Source: Pseudomonas marginalis (lineage in GTDB: Bacteria; Pseudomonadota; Gammaproteobacteria; Pseudomonadales; Pseudomonadaceae). Taken from it: a stretch of 64,000 nucleotides of DNA. Both the position numbers and the translations under genes were made by a program. Below are positions 1-8,986 of the stretch, piece after piece. The stretch covers positions 2,418,001-2,482,000 of the forward strand of contig NZ_VTFG01000001.1 in assembly GCF_008692035.1 (NCBI RefSeq). The letters are read 5' to 3'. Each line of letters opens with the position of its first letter. The stretch's first letter is position 1. Below the pieces are notes generated by a model. That model was given only the letters and a program-made list of their open reading frames with translations. It was not told where the DNA came from and did no database searches.

Positions 1-2883
1 CCAGGCCTCATCGCTGACCCGCGCCCCGGTCATGCGCAGCAATTCGCGCCCCAATGCCTGGGGCAGCGAACCCTGGCCAAACTCGATGCGCTGCAGCGCC
101 GCCTTGACGAAATCCGGCACCGGCACGAAGTTCTTGCGCAGGGCCTTGGGCAGGTTGCGCACCAGGGCGATGCACTTGGCTTCGATCAGCCCCGGCACCA
201 GCCATTCCAGGCGCTCCGGCGGCAAGGCTGGCAGCAGCGGTGCCGGTACGCGCAGGGTCACGCCGTCGCGGGGGTGGTTGGGTTCAAAGTGGTAACTCAG
301 GGCCAGTTCCAGGTCGCCCAGGTGCAGGGTGTCCGGGTAATGGGCGGCAGTGACTTCACTGGCCTCGCGGGCCAGCACGTCTTCCTCGCGCATGATCAGC
401 AACTGCGGGTCTTTCTGGCTGTTGACCTTGTACCAGCTGTCAAAGGTGGCGGTCTGGTGGATCTCCGCCGGCAGCCGTGCGTCGTAGAACGCGTACAAGG
501 TCTCTTCGTCGGCCAGGATATCGCGGCGGCGCGCCTTGGCTTCCAGTTCGTCGAGCTGCTCCAGCAGTTGCTGGTTGGCCGTGAGGCACTTGGCGCGGGA
601 CTGGATCTCGCCACGCACCAAGCCTTCGCGAATAAACAACTCCCGCGACACCACCGGGTCAATCGGCCCGTAATGCACCGGCCGACGCCCGACCACGATC
701 AGCCCGAACAGGGTGATCTGCTCGAACGCCACCACCTGGCCGCGCTTCTTCTCCCAGTGGGGCTCGAAGTGGTTTTTCTTGATCAAGTGCCCGGCCAGCG
801 GTTCAATCCAGTCGGCATCGATCTTCGCCACCATGCGCGCATACAGCTTGGTGGTTTCCACCAGTTCGGCGGTCATCAGCCATTGCGGGCGTTTCTTGCC
901 GATACCCGAGGACGGGTGGATCCAGAAGCGTCGCTGACGGGCGCCGAGGTAATCGCCGTCTTCGGTCTTCTGGCCGATCTGGCTGAGCAGGCCGGACAGC
1001 ACCGCCTTGTGCAGCTTGGGGAAATCCGCCGGTTCTTTGTTGACGGTCAACTGCATGTCGCGGCAGATCAGGCTCAACTGGCGATGGGAGTCGCGCCACT
1101 CGCGCAGACGCAGGTAGTTGAGGAAGTTCTTGCGACACCAGTTACGCAGCGGGCTGGCGGTGAGTGCCTGGCGCTGCTCTTCAAAGCCACGCCACAGATT
1201 GACCAGCCCGGCGAAGTCCGAGTCCGCATCTTTCCACTGTGCATGGGCCTGGTCGGCGGCCTGCTGGCGCTCCGGTGGGCGCTCGCGCGGGTCCTGGATC
1301 GACATGGCGCTGGCCACGATCAACACTTCCTGCAAGCTGCCGAGCTTGGCGGCTTCAAGCAGCATGCGGCCCATGCGCGGGTCCACCGGCAGGCGCGCCA
1401 ACTGGCGACCCAATGGCGTGAGCTGGCTGTTGCGGTCGACGGCCGAGAGTTCCTGCAACAGGTTGAAACCGTCGCTGATGGCCTTGCCGTCCGGCGGTTC
1501 GATAAACGGGAAATCGGTGATTTCGCCCAGGCGCAGGTGCAGCATCTGCAGGATCACCGCCGCGAGGTTGGTGCGCAAAATCTCGGGATCGGTAAATTCC
1601 GGACGGCCGATAAAATCCTCTTCGCTGTACAAGCGAATGCAGATCCCCGGCTCCACCCGGCCGCAACGGCCTTTACGCTGGTTGGCACTGGCCTGGGAAA
1701 TCGCCTCGATCGGCAGGCGTTGCACCTTGGCGCGGTAGCTGTAGCGGCTGATGCGTGCGGTGCCGCTGTCGATTACGTAACGAATGCCCGGCACGGTCAG
1801 CGAGGTTTCCGCGACGTTGGTCGCCAGTACCACGCGGCGCCCTGGATGGGACTGGAAAATGCGCTGCTGTTCGGCCGGCGACAGCCGCGCGTACAACGGC
1901 AGGATCTCGGTGTGCTTGAGCTGGGCCTTGCGCAGCATCTCGGCTGCATCGCGAATCTCGCGCTCGCCGGGCAAAAATACCAGCACGTCGCCAGGGCTGC
2001 GGCGTTCGCTGCGCTCATAGGCGGCGATTTCATCAAGGGTGGCGAGGATCGCCTGGTCGACGGTCAGGTCGTCTTCGACGCGGTTGCCCTCCTCGTCCTG
2101 TTCCAGGGTCAATGGGCGGTACCAGGTGTCCACGGGGAAGGTGCGGCCCGAGACCTCGACAATCGGTGCGTCGTCGAAGTGCTTGGAAAAACGCTCCAGG
2201 TCGATGGTCGCCGAAGTGATGATGACTTTCAGGTCGGGACGACGCGGCAGCAGGGTCTTGAGGTAACCCAGCAGGAAGTCGATGTTCAGGCTGCGTTCGT
2301 GGGCTTCGTCGACGATGATCGTGTCGTAGCGTTCCAGGTAACGGTCGTTCTGGGTCTCCGCCAACAGGATGCCGTCGGTCATCAGCTTGATCAGGGTGTT
2401 GGCATCGCTCTGGTCTTCGAAGCGCACCTGATAGCCGACCAACGCGCCCAGCGGCGTGGCCAACTCTTCGGCGACGCGGCTGGCGACGCTGCGCGCAGCG
2501 ATCCGGCGTGGCTGGGTATGGCCGATCAGGCCATATTGGCCGCGGCCGATCTCCAGGCAGATCTTCGGCAACTGGGTGGTCTTGCCCGAGCCGGTCTCGC
2601 CGGCAATGATCAGCACCTGATGCTTTTGCAGCGCGTCCTTGATCTCATCGCGCTTGGCGGCGATCGGCAAACTGTCGTCGTAACGAATCACCGGCAGGCT
2701 GGCCCGCCGCGCCGTGACCTGGGAGCAAGACGCCTGCATGCGCGTGACCCACTGCGCCAGCTTCTCCTCGTCGGGCTTCTTGCGCAGCTCGAGCAACTGG
2801 CGCCGCAAGCGGTGGCGGTCGGCGAGCATGGCGTGGTCGAGGTTTTTCAGCAGTTGGTCGATAGCGGGCGCTTGGTCAGTCAT
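1..2883 (-). CDS. hrpA: ATP-dependent RNA helicase HrpA (3' end outside window)
   Basis: DEAH-box RNA helicase, a cytoplasmic enzyme of RNA and ribosome metabolism. My reading of the minus strand gives 961 codons from ATG at 2883 with no stop before base 1; the family is about 1300 residues, so roughly the last quarter is missing. Visible motifs are Walker A GETGSGKT (residues 95-102), DEAH (192-195), SAT (about 224-226) and the motif VI stretch QRKGRCGR. The start MTDQAPAIDQLL is the first in-frame ATG after the intergenic repeat. It lies downstream of aceK on the same strand, with 118 bases between them. The assignment is firm because motif order, spacing and length all fit HrpA. Confidence 0.95.
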   Translation of the reverse strand, partial: MTDQAPAIDQLLKNLDHAMLADRHRLRRQLLELRKKPDEEKLAQWVTRMQASCSQVTARRASLPVIRYDDSLPIAAKRDEIKDALQKHQVLIIAGETGSGKTTQLPKICLEIGRGQYGLIGHTQPRRIAARSVASRVAEELATPLGALVGYQVRFEDQSDANTLIKLMTDGILLAETQNDRYLERYDTIIVDEAHERSLNIDFLLGYLKTLLPRRPDLKVIITSATIDLERFSKHFDDAPIVEVSGRTFPVDTWYRPLTLEQDEEGNRVEDDLTVDQAILATLDEIAAYERSERRSPGDVLVFLPGEREIRDAAEMLRKAQLKHTEILPLYARLSPAEQQRIFQSHPGRRVVLATNVAETSLTVPGIRYVIDSGTARISRYSYRAKVQRLPIEAISQASANQRKGRCGRVEPGICIRLYSEEDFIGRPEFTDPEILRTNLAAVILQMLHLRLGEITDFPFIEPPDGKAISDGFNLLQELSAVDRNSQLTPLGRQLARLPVDPRMGRMLLEAAKLGSLQEVLIVASAMSIQDPRERPPERQQAADQAHAQWKDADSDFAGLVNLWRGFEEQRQALTASPLRNWCRKNFLNYLRLREWRDSHRQLSLICRDMQLTVNKEPADFPKLHKAVLSGLLSQIGQKTEDGDYLGARQRRFWIHPSSGIGKKRPQWLMTAELVETTKLYARMVAKIDADWIEPLAGHLIKKNHFEPHWEKKRGQVVAFEQITLFGLIVVGRRPVHYGPIDPVVSRELFIREGLVRGEIQSRAKCLTANQQLLEQLDELEAKARRRDILADEETLYAFYDARLPAEIHQTATFDSWYKVNSQKDPQLLIMREEDVLAREASEVTAAHYPDTLHLGDLELALSYHFEPNHPRDGVTLRVPAPLLPALPPERLEWLVPGLIEAKCIALVRNLPKALRKNFVPVPDFVKAALQRIEFGQGSLPQALGRELLRMTGARVSDEAW

Positions 2884-2933
2884 CAGGTACGCAAAGGTCG
2901 TCTATTTATGCCGGGTGCGGATTGTCGCAGAAA

Positions 2934-3012
2934 AGCAGCTGCGAGCGGCAAGCTTCAAGCGGCAAGTCAGGGCGGATCTGCTTTTACTTGCCGCTTTGAG
3001 CTTATGGCTGCT
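2934..3012. repeat. imperfect inverted repeat, AAGCGGCAAGT / ACTTGCCGCTT
   Basis: An 11-base perfect dyad (2957-2967 and 2986-2996) is flanked by further AGCTTCAAGC and AGCAGCT-type units that extend the symmetry to about 2934-3012. The right edge runs into the last codons of aceK (stop at 3002-3004). On the minus strand the dyad follows aceK, so it may act as its transcription end, but there is no T run. A shortened relative lies at 29354-29386. The AGCTT-rich sequence resembles dispersed intergenic repeats known in pseudomonads. Confidence 0.6.
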
Positions 3013-4717
3013 CTTTTCTTTTATAAGGGAAGACATCGATCACCTTGCCTGCACGAATCGCCTCCTGCAGGCCTTTCCAATAATCAGCGTTATACAGCTC
3101 GCCGTGCAGTTCATCGAACAGCTTGCGCTGGCCGGCGTCGGCGAACAGGAACGGCGGGAACTCTTCCGGGAACACGTCCAGCGGGCCGATGGAGTACCAG
3201 GGCTCCGAGGCCATTTCATCCTCGGGCGTGCGCGGCGCGGGGATGTGGCGGAAGTTGGCTTCGGTGAGAAAGCAGATTTCGTCGTAGTCGTAGAACACCA
3301 CGCGGCCGTGACGGGTGACGCCGAAGTTCTTCAGCAGCATGTCGCCGGGAAAGATGTTCGCTGCCGCCAGTTGCTTGATCGCCAGGCCGTAGTCTTCCAG
3401 GGCTTCGCGCACCTGGGCGGGGTTGGCGTTTTCCAGGTAGAGGTTGAGCGGGGTCATGCGCCGTTCGGTCCAGCAGTGGCGGATCAGTACCGTATCGCCT
3501 TCCACTTCGACGGTGCCGGCAGCGACGTCCAGCAGTTCAGCCAGGCACTCGGGCTCGAACTTGCCCAGGGGAAAGCGGAAGTCGGCAAACTCCTGGGTAT
3601 CGGCCATGCGCCCGACGCGGTCGACGCTTTTGACCAGGCGGTACTTCTCGATCACCGTGGCGCGGTTGACGTTTTTCGACGGTGAAAAACGGTCCTTGAT
3701 GATCTTGAACACGGTGTTGAAGCCCGGCAGGGTGAACACGCTCATGACCATGCCACGCACGCCAGGGGCCATGATGAATCGATCGTCGGTGGTCGCCAGG
3801 TGGTTGATCAGCGCGCGGTAGAACTCCGACTTGCCGTGTTTATAGAAACCAATCGAGGTGTACAGCTCGGCAATGTGCTTGCCCGGCAGGATGCGCTTGA
3901 GAAAGCCGATGAATTCCGCCGGCACCGGCACGTCGACCATGAAGTAGGAGCGGGTGAACGAAAAGATGATCGACACCTCCGCCTCGTCGGTGATCAGCGC
4001 ATCGATCTGGATGCCCTGGCCTTCGCGGTGCAGCAGCGGGATCACCAGGGGCCATTGTTCGTCGCGGGTGTAGATGCGCCCGACGAGGTAGGCGCCTTTG
4101 TTGCGGTAGAGCACCGAGGAAAACAGCTCGACCTTGAGGTCCGGGTCCTTGCACACCCAGTCCGGCAGGTTTTCCCGCAGTTGGGCTTCGAGGCGATGCA
4201 GGTCGGCTGCCAGGTCGGCGTAGGGCTCGCTGAAACGATAGTCGGCAAAAATCTGCGCGAGCATCTCGGGAATCTGGCCGGCGGGCGCGTAGGTACGGGT
4301 TTGTGCCGCCCGTGCCCGGCGCAGGCTCGGCCGCGTGGTGTGGATGAACATGCAGCCGTCGCTGATCAGGTCATGGCTGAACAGCCCGCAGAAGATCGAG
4401 TTGTACCAGGTCTCGGACAGCTCATCGTCAAAGCGCAGGTCGATCAGGCCGATATAGGCGCTTTTCACCAGGGGCCACAGGTCAATGTCGAGCAATGCGC
4501 TGCCCTCGAAGTTCGCACGCAGGCGCGCGCTGACTTCACCGACCTTGTCTTCGTACAGGTTGATCCGCGCCGCCGACGCCGCCTGCCCCTGTTGCCACTG
4601 GGCCTTTTCGAAACGCTCGCGGGCGCCATCGGTGATCTGGCGAAAGTGTTCGCGGTAATCGTCGAAGCCTTCGAGGATGGTGCGGGCGATAGCGAGGGCA
4701 GGCGTGGATGGCGACAT
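3002..4717 (-). CDS. aceK: Isocitrate dehydrogenase kinase/phosphatase AceK
   Basis: Bifunctional cytoplasmic enzyme that phosphorylates and dephosphorylates isocitrate dehydrogenase, diverting carbon to the glyoxylate shunt on acetate or fatty acids. The protein is 571 residues, the usual family length. The AceK ATP-binding loop APGVRGMVM (317-325), the lysine in FKIIKD (about 338) and the acidic DYDEI motif (477-481) are present. Start [15 protein letters not shown] at 4717. In enteric bacteria aceK sits with aceBA; here it stands alone upstream of hrpA, so it is presumably regulated separately. Assignment is firm. Confidence 0.96.
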   Translation of the reverse strand: MSPSTPALAIARTILEGFDDYREHFRQITDGARERFEKAQWQQGQAASAARINLYEDKVGEVSARLRANFEGSALLDIDLWPLVKSAYIGLIDLRFDDELSETWYNSIFCGLFSHDLISDGCMFIHTTRPSLRRARAAQTRTYAPAGQIPEMLAQIFADYRFSEPYADLAADLHRLEAQLRENLPDWVCKDPDLKVELFSSVLYRNKGAYLVGRIYTRDEQWPLVIPLLHREGQGIQIDALITDEAEVSIIFSFTRSYFMVDVPVPAEFIGFLKRILPGKHIAELYTSIGFYKHGKSEFYRALINHLATTDDRFIMAPGVRGMVMSVFTLPGFNTVFKIIKDRFSPSKNVNRATVIEKYRLVKSVDRVGRMADTQEFADFRFPLGKFEPECLAELLDVAAGTVEVEGDTVLIRHCWTERRMTPLNLYLENANPAQVREALEDYGLAIKQLAAANIFPGDMLLKNFGVTRHGRVVFYDYDEICFLTEANFRHIPAPRTPEDEMASEPWYSIGPLDVFPEEFPPFLFADAGQRKLFDELHGELYNADYWKGLQEAIRAGKVIDVFPYKRKEQP

Positions 4718-5107
4718 GCGGGAAACCTCGAGCGGGCATCGGGAAGCCCTGAGCTTAGCCAGTGTACGCAGGCAGGAGAAGGGTCATTTTTTGCACTGAC
4801 CTGTACAAGTCTGTTCATTTCGTACATTTATTTTCAATTTTTTTAATTCGACCATCCGGTCAATAAACGCACCTTATAGTCGATCCGCGTTTGATCCACA
4901 GGCCTTGAGCGCCGTGGCCTGGCAGGTAGAAGCCGGAAAACCGCCAACCAGAACGGCCGCGGGTCCTCCATAAGGCTTTGGATCCAACTAAGGGAAACCC
5001 CGATTACCACCTTGATGGCACTTTGATATATAGCGCGCCCTCTCCCACCCTAACAAGGTCCGAAGACCGATCCGGGAGCAGGTTCTAATCGCCCAAGGAG
5101 CATTGAG
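4718..5107. other. intergenic region between divergent aceK and chemoreceptor gene
   Basis: 390 bases with no convincing gene. The first part (about 4790-4870) is AT-rich and holds a TGTAC...GTACA dyad (4802-4806 and 4822-4826). A TATAGT-like -10 lies at 4875-4880 but has no good -35. A small CAGGCC/GGCCTG hairpin begins near 4899. A good ribosome-binding site (AAGGAG, about 5096-5101) precedes the chemoreceptor ATG. If the -10 is real, the chemoreceptor mRNA has a leader of about 220 bases. No FliA promoter with correct spacing was found. Confidence 0.4.
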
Positions 5108-6733
5108 ATGTCATTGAGGAACATGAGGATCGGTCTGCGTGCCAGTCTGAGTTTTGGGGTTTTGGCCAGCTTGCTGGTGATTGTGGGAATGTTTGGCCTG
5201 GGCCAGATGGCCAAGCTGCGGGAAAGTGCGCTGGTCATTGAGCAAACCTGGATGCCGAGCATCGAGAATATCCATGACAGCGCAGCCTTGGTGGCCACCA
5301 TCCGCCTGGAGTCCCTGCGCCTGGTGAGCACCGACGAATCTCGCGTGCGTGACACCAGCAGAGGCCTGATCAGCCGCACCAGCAGCGAACTGCAAGCCCT
5401 GCTCGATCGTCATGAAACCTTGCTGAGCAATGACGAAGAGCGCGAACTGCTGAAAACCCTCAAGGGCAATGTCGCGACGTACCTGGCCATCGTCGGACAG
5501 ATGGTTGCGTTGGTGGACAAGGATCAACAGCAAGACGCCCTCGACCTGCTCGTCAGCCGCCTCGCCCCCCAGGGCACGATCCTGAGCCAGAGCCTGGAAA
5601 ACCTGATCGTCTTTAACCAGAACGGCGTCGAAGCGGCGGCCGATTCGGCCGCACAGATGTATTCGAGCGCACAGTGGATTGTCGGCCTGATTATCGCAGT
5701 CGCATTGATCGCCACCTTGCTGCTGGCCTGGCTGCTGACCCGCAGTATCACCGCGCCGATCGGCCAGGCCCTGAACGTGGCGCGCACCATCGCCGCCGGC
5801 GACTTGAGCCAGCCGATCGTGGTGCGCGGCCATGACGAACCCGCGCAATTGCTGAGCGCCCTGGCGACCATGCAAGCGCAGCTGCAGACCACCATCCGAG
5901 GCATCAGCGAATCGGCGCAGCAACTGGCTTCCGCCGCGGAAGAAATGAGCGCGGTGATGGAACAAAGCACGCGCGGCCTGCAGGCGCAGAACGATGAAAT
6001 CGAGCAGGCGGCCACCGCCGTGACCGAGATGAGCACGGCGGTGGACGAGGTCGCGGGTAATGCGGTGTCCAGCGCCGAGGCGTCCCAGGCTTCCGATGAG
6101 GACAGCAAGCACGGCCACTACCAGATCAGCGAAACCATCAGCTCGATCCAGAACCTGGTGGACGAAGTGCTCGGCGCCTCGAACAAGGCCGAAGGCCTGG
6201 CGCTGCAAGCCCAGGACATCAGCAAGGTGCTGGAAGTGATCCGTGGCATTGCCGGGCAAACCAACCTGCTGGCGCTCAACGCCGCGATTGAAGCGGCGCG
6301 TGCCGGTGAAGCCGGGCGTGGGTTCGCGGTCGTCGCCGACGAGGTGCGTTCGCTGGCACAGCGCACCCAGGACTCCACCGAAGAAATCGAACAGATGATC
6401 ACCGGTATCCAGCAAGGCACCCAGGCCACCGTCGAGGCGCTGAACAGCAGCGCCGAGCATGCCGGCCAGACCTTGCAGCGAGCCAACAGCGCCGGCAGCG
6501 CCCTGGAAAAAATCACCGCCGCCATCTCGCAGATCAGCCAGCGCAACCTGGTGATCGCCAGCGCCGCCGAGCAACAGGCGCTGGTAGCGCGCGATGTGGA
6601 CCGCAGCCTGGTGAACATCCGCGACCTGTCCACCCAGACCGCCGCCGGCGCCACCCAGACCTCGGCCGCCAGCCAGGAACTGTCGCGGCTGGCGGTGGAC
6701 CTGAATGGGCTGGTGACGCGGTTTGTCCTGTAA
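5108..6733 (+). CDS. Methyl-accepting chemotaxis protein (four-helix-bundle sensor)
   Basis: Inner-membrane chemoreceptor of 541 residues that signals through CheA/CheW. TM1 is about residues 10-32, followed by a helical periplasmic sensor (about 33-188) of the four-helix-bundle type, TM2 (189-210), a HAMP domain (about 211-265) and a cytoplasmic signalling domain. The signalling hairpin tip reads [20 protein letters not shown] (381-400), the strongly conserved family signature. Start is supported by AAGGAG just upstream. Its ligand cannot be inferred. The methylation-region stretch [14 protein letters not shown] (333-346) looks unusual but is in frame and helical. Genes on either side are unrelated, as is usual for orphan chemoreceptors. 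Confidence 0.93.
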   Translation: MSLRNMRIGLRASLSFGVLASLLVIVGMFGLGQMAKLRESALVIEQTWMPSIENIHDSAALVATIRLESLRLVSTDESRVRDTSRGLISRTSSELQALLDRHETLLSNDEERELLKTLKGNVATYLAIVGQMVALVDKDQQQDALDLLVSRLAPQGTILSQSLENLIVFNQNGVEAAADSAAQMYSSAQWIVGLIIAVALIATLLLAWLLTRSITAPIGQALNVARTIAAGDLSQPIVVRGHDEPAQLLSALATMQAQLQTTIRGISESAQQLASAAEEMSAVMEQSTRGLQAQNDEIEQAATAVTEMSTAVDEVAGNAVSSAEASQASDEDSKHGHYQISETISSIQNLVDEVLGASNKAEGLALQAQDISKVLEVIRGIAGQTNLLALNAAIEAARAGEAGRGFAVVADEVRSLAQRTQDSTEEIEQMITGIQQGTQATVEALNSSAEHAGQTLQRANSAGSALEKITAAISQISQRNLVIASAAEQQALVARDVDRSLVNIRDLSTQTAAGATQTSAASQELSRLAVDLNGLVTRFVL

Positions 6734-6785
6734 TCAATGAAGGCGGCGTGCAACACTCGCGGCCTTATTGATGTAGGAGTGTTCC

Positions 6786-7670
6786 GTGAGGCCCGTTGAC
6801 ACCCTTTACCTGCTGGGGCTCGCCGCCATCTGGGGCGCGAGCTTTCTGTTCATGCGCATTATCGCGCCGGAAATCGGCACGGTGCCGACCGCATTTTTCC
6901 GCGTATCGATTGCCGCCGCCGGGCTATTGGTGATCCTGGCGATGGCGCGGGTGAACTGGGATTTCCAGGGCAAGTTCAAGACAGTCCTGTTGCTGGGGGT
7001 GATCAACTCGGGGATCCCGGCGACCATGTATTCGGTGGCCGCCCAGGTGCTGCCGGCGGGTTACTCGGCGATCTTCAATGCCACCACGCCGTTGATGGGC
7101 GTGTTGATTGGCGGGCTGTTTTTCAGCGAACGCCTCACCCCGTCGAAAATCGCCGGCGTGTGCCTGGGTCTGTTCGGTGTAGGCGTGCTGACCCGTGCAG
7201 GACCGGTGGCGTTTGACCTGGAATTGTTGATGGGCGCACTGGCTTGCCTGTTGGCCACCACCTGTTATGGCTTTGCCGGGTTCCTCGCCAGGCGCTGGCT
7301 GGACCAGCGCGGCGGCCTGGACAGTCGTCTCGCGGCCCTGGGCAGCATGCTGGGCGCGACGCTGTTTCTGCTGCCGTTGTTTGCCTACAGCGCGATCAGC
7401 CATCCGCCGGCGAGTTGGGGGGGGTGGCAAGTGTGGCTGTCGTTGCTGGGGTTGGGGCTGGTGTGTACGGCGTTTGCGTACGTGTTGTACTTCCGGCTGC
7501 TCACCGCGATTGGGCCGGTGAGGTCGATGACCACCACCTTCCTGATCCCGCCGTTCGGCGTGTTGTGGGGGGCGTTGTTGCTCGACGAGCCGTTATCGAT
7601 GGCGCATTTATATGGCGGCGTGTTGATTGCCGGGGCGTTGTGGCTGGTATTGCGGCCTCGAAAACCGTAG
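6786..7670 (+). CDS. EamA-family (DMT superfamily) transporter
   Basis: Inner-membrane protein of 294 residues with ten predicted hydrophobic segments in two EamA repeats, typical of drug/metabolite exporters. The first repeat starts LYLLGLAAIWGASFLFMR, and the second carries the conserved GPVRSMTTTFLIPPFG and LLLDEPLS segments. GTG at 6786 is chosen because AGGAG lies six bases upstream; no ATG with a better site exists. The substrate is unknown; relatives export amino acids or metabolites. It converges on a second EamA gene (7701-8561), separated by a GC-rich hairpin. Confidence 0.88.
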   Translation: MRPVDTLYLLGLAAIWGASFLFMRIIAPEIGTVPTAFFRVSIAAAGLLVILAMARVNWDFQGKFKTVLLLGVINSGIPATMYSVAAQVLPAGYSAIFNATTPLMGVLIGGLFFSERLTPSKIAGVCLGLFGVGVLTRAGPVAFDLELLMGALACLLATTCYGFAGFLARRWLDQRGGLDSRLAALGSMLGATLFLLPLFAYSAISHPPASWGGWQVWLSLLGLGLVCTAFAYVLYFRLLTAIGPVRSMTTTFLIPPFGVLWGALLLDEPLSMAHLYGGVLIAGALWLVLRPRKP

Positions 7671-7693
7671 GCGCCGGCTGGCCGGCACCTACG
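7666..7693. terminator. GC-rich hairpin between convergent EamA genes
   Basis: CGTAGGCGCCGGC pairs with GCCGGCACCTACG, with a one-base mismatch and a very short loop. It overlaps the stop codon of the upstream plus-strand gene and lies eight bases from the stop of the minus-strand gene. Neither side has a T run, so it is either a shared transcription barrier or a REP-like element. Confidence 0.5.
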
Positions 7694-7700
7694 GGGGGCA

Positions 7701-8561
7701 TCAGTTTTTGCGGAACACGAAGACCAGCCCAATGATGATCAAGCCCATCCCCAACAGGCTCAGCATCGCGAGCCGATTGCCGAAGATCAGGTAATCCATC
7801 ACCGCCGTCACCGCCGGCACCAGGTAGAACAGGCTGGTGACGTTCACCAGGTTGCCCCGGGCGATCAGGCGGTACAGCAACAGCGTTGCCAGCAACGACA
7901 CCACCAGGCCCATCCACAGCACCGGCAGGTAAAAGCCGGCGTTGTGTTCAACATGGAACGGCTGGAACGGCACGAACACCGAACACAACAGCAGCCCCGC
8001 CAGGTACTGCACCGGCAGGGTACCAAGGGGGTTGTCGGTGATGCGCTTTTGCATGATCGAGCCGAAGGTCATGCTTGCCAGGGCCAGCAGCCCGAACAGC
8101 ATCCCGGCCAGGGACATGCCCGCCAGCCCGATGCCTTGGTAGACCACCATGATCAGCCCGGCCAAGCCCAGACTCAGGCCGAACATCCGGCGCCAGGATC
8201 GCTGGCGCTCCATCAGCACCACGGTGAGGATCGGCTGCACCCCCATGATGGTCGCCATGACGCCGGGGGTGACGCTGAGGTCCAGGGCCAGCAGATAGAA
8301 AATCTGATAGGCCCCCAGCAACACCAACCCGGTTGCCGCCGCGTACAACAGGGGCTTGCCGGGACGCGGCAGTTTCAGCGTGAGGATCGGCACCAGCACC
8401 ACCAAGCCTGCAAGGGCGACGGCAAAGCGGATCAGCAGGAAGGCGAAGGGTGACGCATGGGCCAGGCCCAGCTTGGAGAAGATCGCCCCGCTGCTCCACA
8501 GCAGGACAAACAGGCTCGTCGAGGCCGCCGCGGCCACGGAGTGTTTCGAAAGAACGGACAT
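7701..8561 (-). CDS. EamA-family (DMT superfamily) transporter with long leader
   Basis: Inner-membrane protein of 286 residues with ten hydrophobic segments, beginning MSVLSKHSVAAAAST then SLFVLLWSSGAIFSKLGLA, a common opening of EamA exporters. ATG at 8561 is preferred over the in-frame GTG at 8570 because AGGTGG sits five bases upstream of the ATG. The substrate is unknown. It differs clearly from its convergent neighbour at 6786, so the two are not a recent duplication. Upstream lies an unusually long leader (about 295 bases) with a sigma-70 promoter and an intrinsic terminator, suggesting control by transcription attenuation. Confidence 0.9.
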   Translation of the reverse strand: MSVLSKHSVAAAASTSLFVLLWSSGAIFSKLGLAHASPFAFLLIRFAVALAGLVVLVPILTLKLPRPGKPLLYAAATGLVLLGAYQIFYLLALDLSVTPGVMATIMGVQPILTVVLMERQRSWRRMFGLSLGLAGLIMVVYQGIGLAGMSLAGMLFGLLALASMTFGSIMQKRITDNPLGTLPVQYLAGLLLCSVFVPFQPFHVEHNAGFYLPVLWMGLVVSLLATLLLYRLIARGNLVNVTSLFYLVPAVTAVMDYLIFGNRLAMLSLLGMGLIIIGLVFVFRKN

Positions 8562-8582
8562 GGTTACCACCTGTAATCAGGC

Positions 8583-8613
8583 AAAAAAAGCCGATTCAGC
8601 CGCAGAGGCTGAA
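8583..8613 (-). terminator. intrinsic terminator in the EamA leader
   Basis: On the minus strand TTCAGCC (8607-8613) pairs with GGCTGAA (8595-8601) across a five-base loop. A run of seven T follows at 8589-8583, five bases after the stem. It ends about 21 bases before the EamA start at 8561, so the gene's ribosome-binding site lies just beyond it. It could be an attenuator for the transporter or the end of a short independent transcript. Confidence 0.6.
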
Positions 8614-8662
8614 ATTCAGTAGTTTTTTTCAGGCAGGCAGAGCGGGCACAGCAACGTGCCGA

Positions 8663-8827
8663 TCAGCCCGAAATGCCAACACCCGGCGGTGATACGACTG
8701 CGTACACCGGCGTGCTACTGACAGGTGGGGGGTAGTGACTGATCTGCGCAGGCTGCTTGTTCGCGCACGGCACGCGCACAGCGTTGACCGCTGAATCGAC
8801 TACCGCTATGCGCAGGGAAGCTGGCAT
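8663..8827 (-). CDS. possible 54-codon leader ORF
   Basis: ATG at 8827 opens a 54-codon frame (MPASLRIAVVDSAVNAVRVP ... GVGISG) ending at 8663, wholly between the minus-strand promoter (8862-8891) and the leader terminator (8583-8613). No Shine-Dalgarno sequence is visible and I recognise no family. The same stretch also folds into hairpins, such as CGGTG...CACCG and GGCAC...GTGCC, so it may be structured RNA rather than coding. Low confidence as a protein. Confidence 0.25.
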   Translation of the reverse strand: MPASLRIAVVDSAVNAVRVPCANKQPAQISHYPPPVSSTPVYAVVSPPGVGISG

Positions 8828-8861
8828 GTGCTGATCTTTTTGAAGGGATAAGGACGCGAGG

Positions 8862-8891
8862 ACTATAACCAGCCGATGACATGTTTTGCAA
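8862..8891 (-). promoter_or_regulatory. sigma-70-type promoter for the EamA leader transcript
   Basis: On the minus strand TTGCAA (8886-8891) is followed after 18 bases by TATAGT (8862-8867); the overlapping TTATAG gives a 17-base spacer. The expected start is about 8855, giving a leader of about 295 bases before the EamA ATG. Confidence 0.6.
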
Positions 8892-8951
8892 TCACTTGCC
8901 CAAGCCCTTTTGCGGGGAGGCGTTTTCACGTTTCGGGGCGCGGGCCGTCGC

Positions 8952-8957
8952 TATAAT
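8952..8957 (+). promoter_or_regulatory. candidate -10 element for the CPBP protease gene
   Basis: A perfect TATAAT at 8952-8957, 29 bases before the ATG at 8987. No matching -35 is seen at 16-18 bases (TTCACG lies too far upstream), so an activator or another promoter element would be needed. Confidence 0.4.
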
Positions 8958-8986
8958 GCCAACCGGTTTTTTCCAAGGATTCCCCC

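Noticed and set aside
274..3267. Long open plus-strand frame of 997 codons
   Set aside because: It lies opposite hrpA and the end of aceK, whose products show all helicase and kinase motifs. High-GC codon use opens antisense frames. Its product matches no family.
4790..4870. Possible small RNA in the AT-rich stretch before the first chemoreceptor
   Set aside because: Only a -10-like hexamer without -35 and no intrinsic terminator, so a transcript cannot be supported.
5050..5107. FliA-like sequence GACCGAT before the first chemoreceptor
   Set aside because: No TAAA element at the required 15-base distance, in contrast to aer.
8562..8867. Known riboswitch class in the EamA leader
   Set aside because: Compared by eye with TPP, cobalamin, glycine and guanidine consensus stretches; only short chance matches, such as CTGATCT, were seen. 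It is therefore listed as unclassified.
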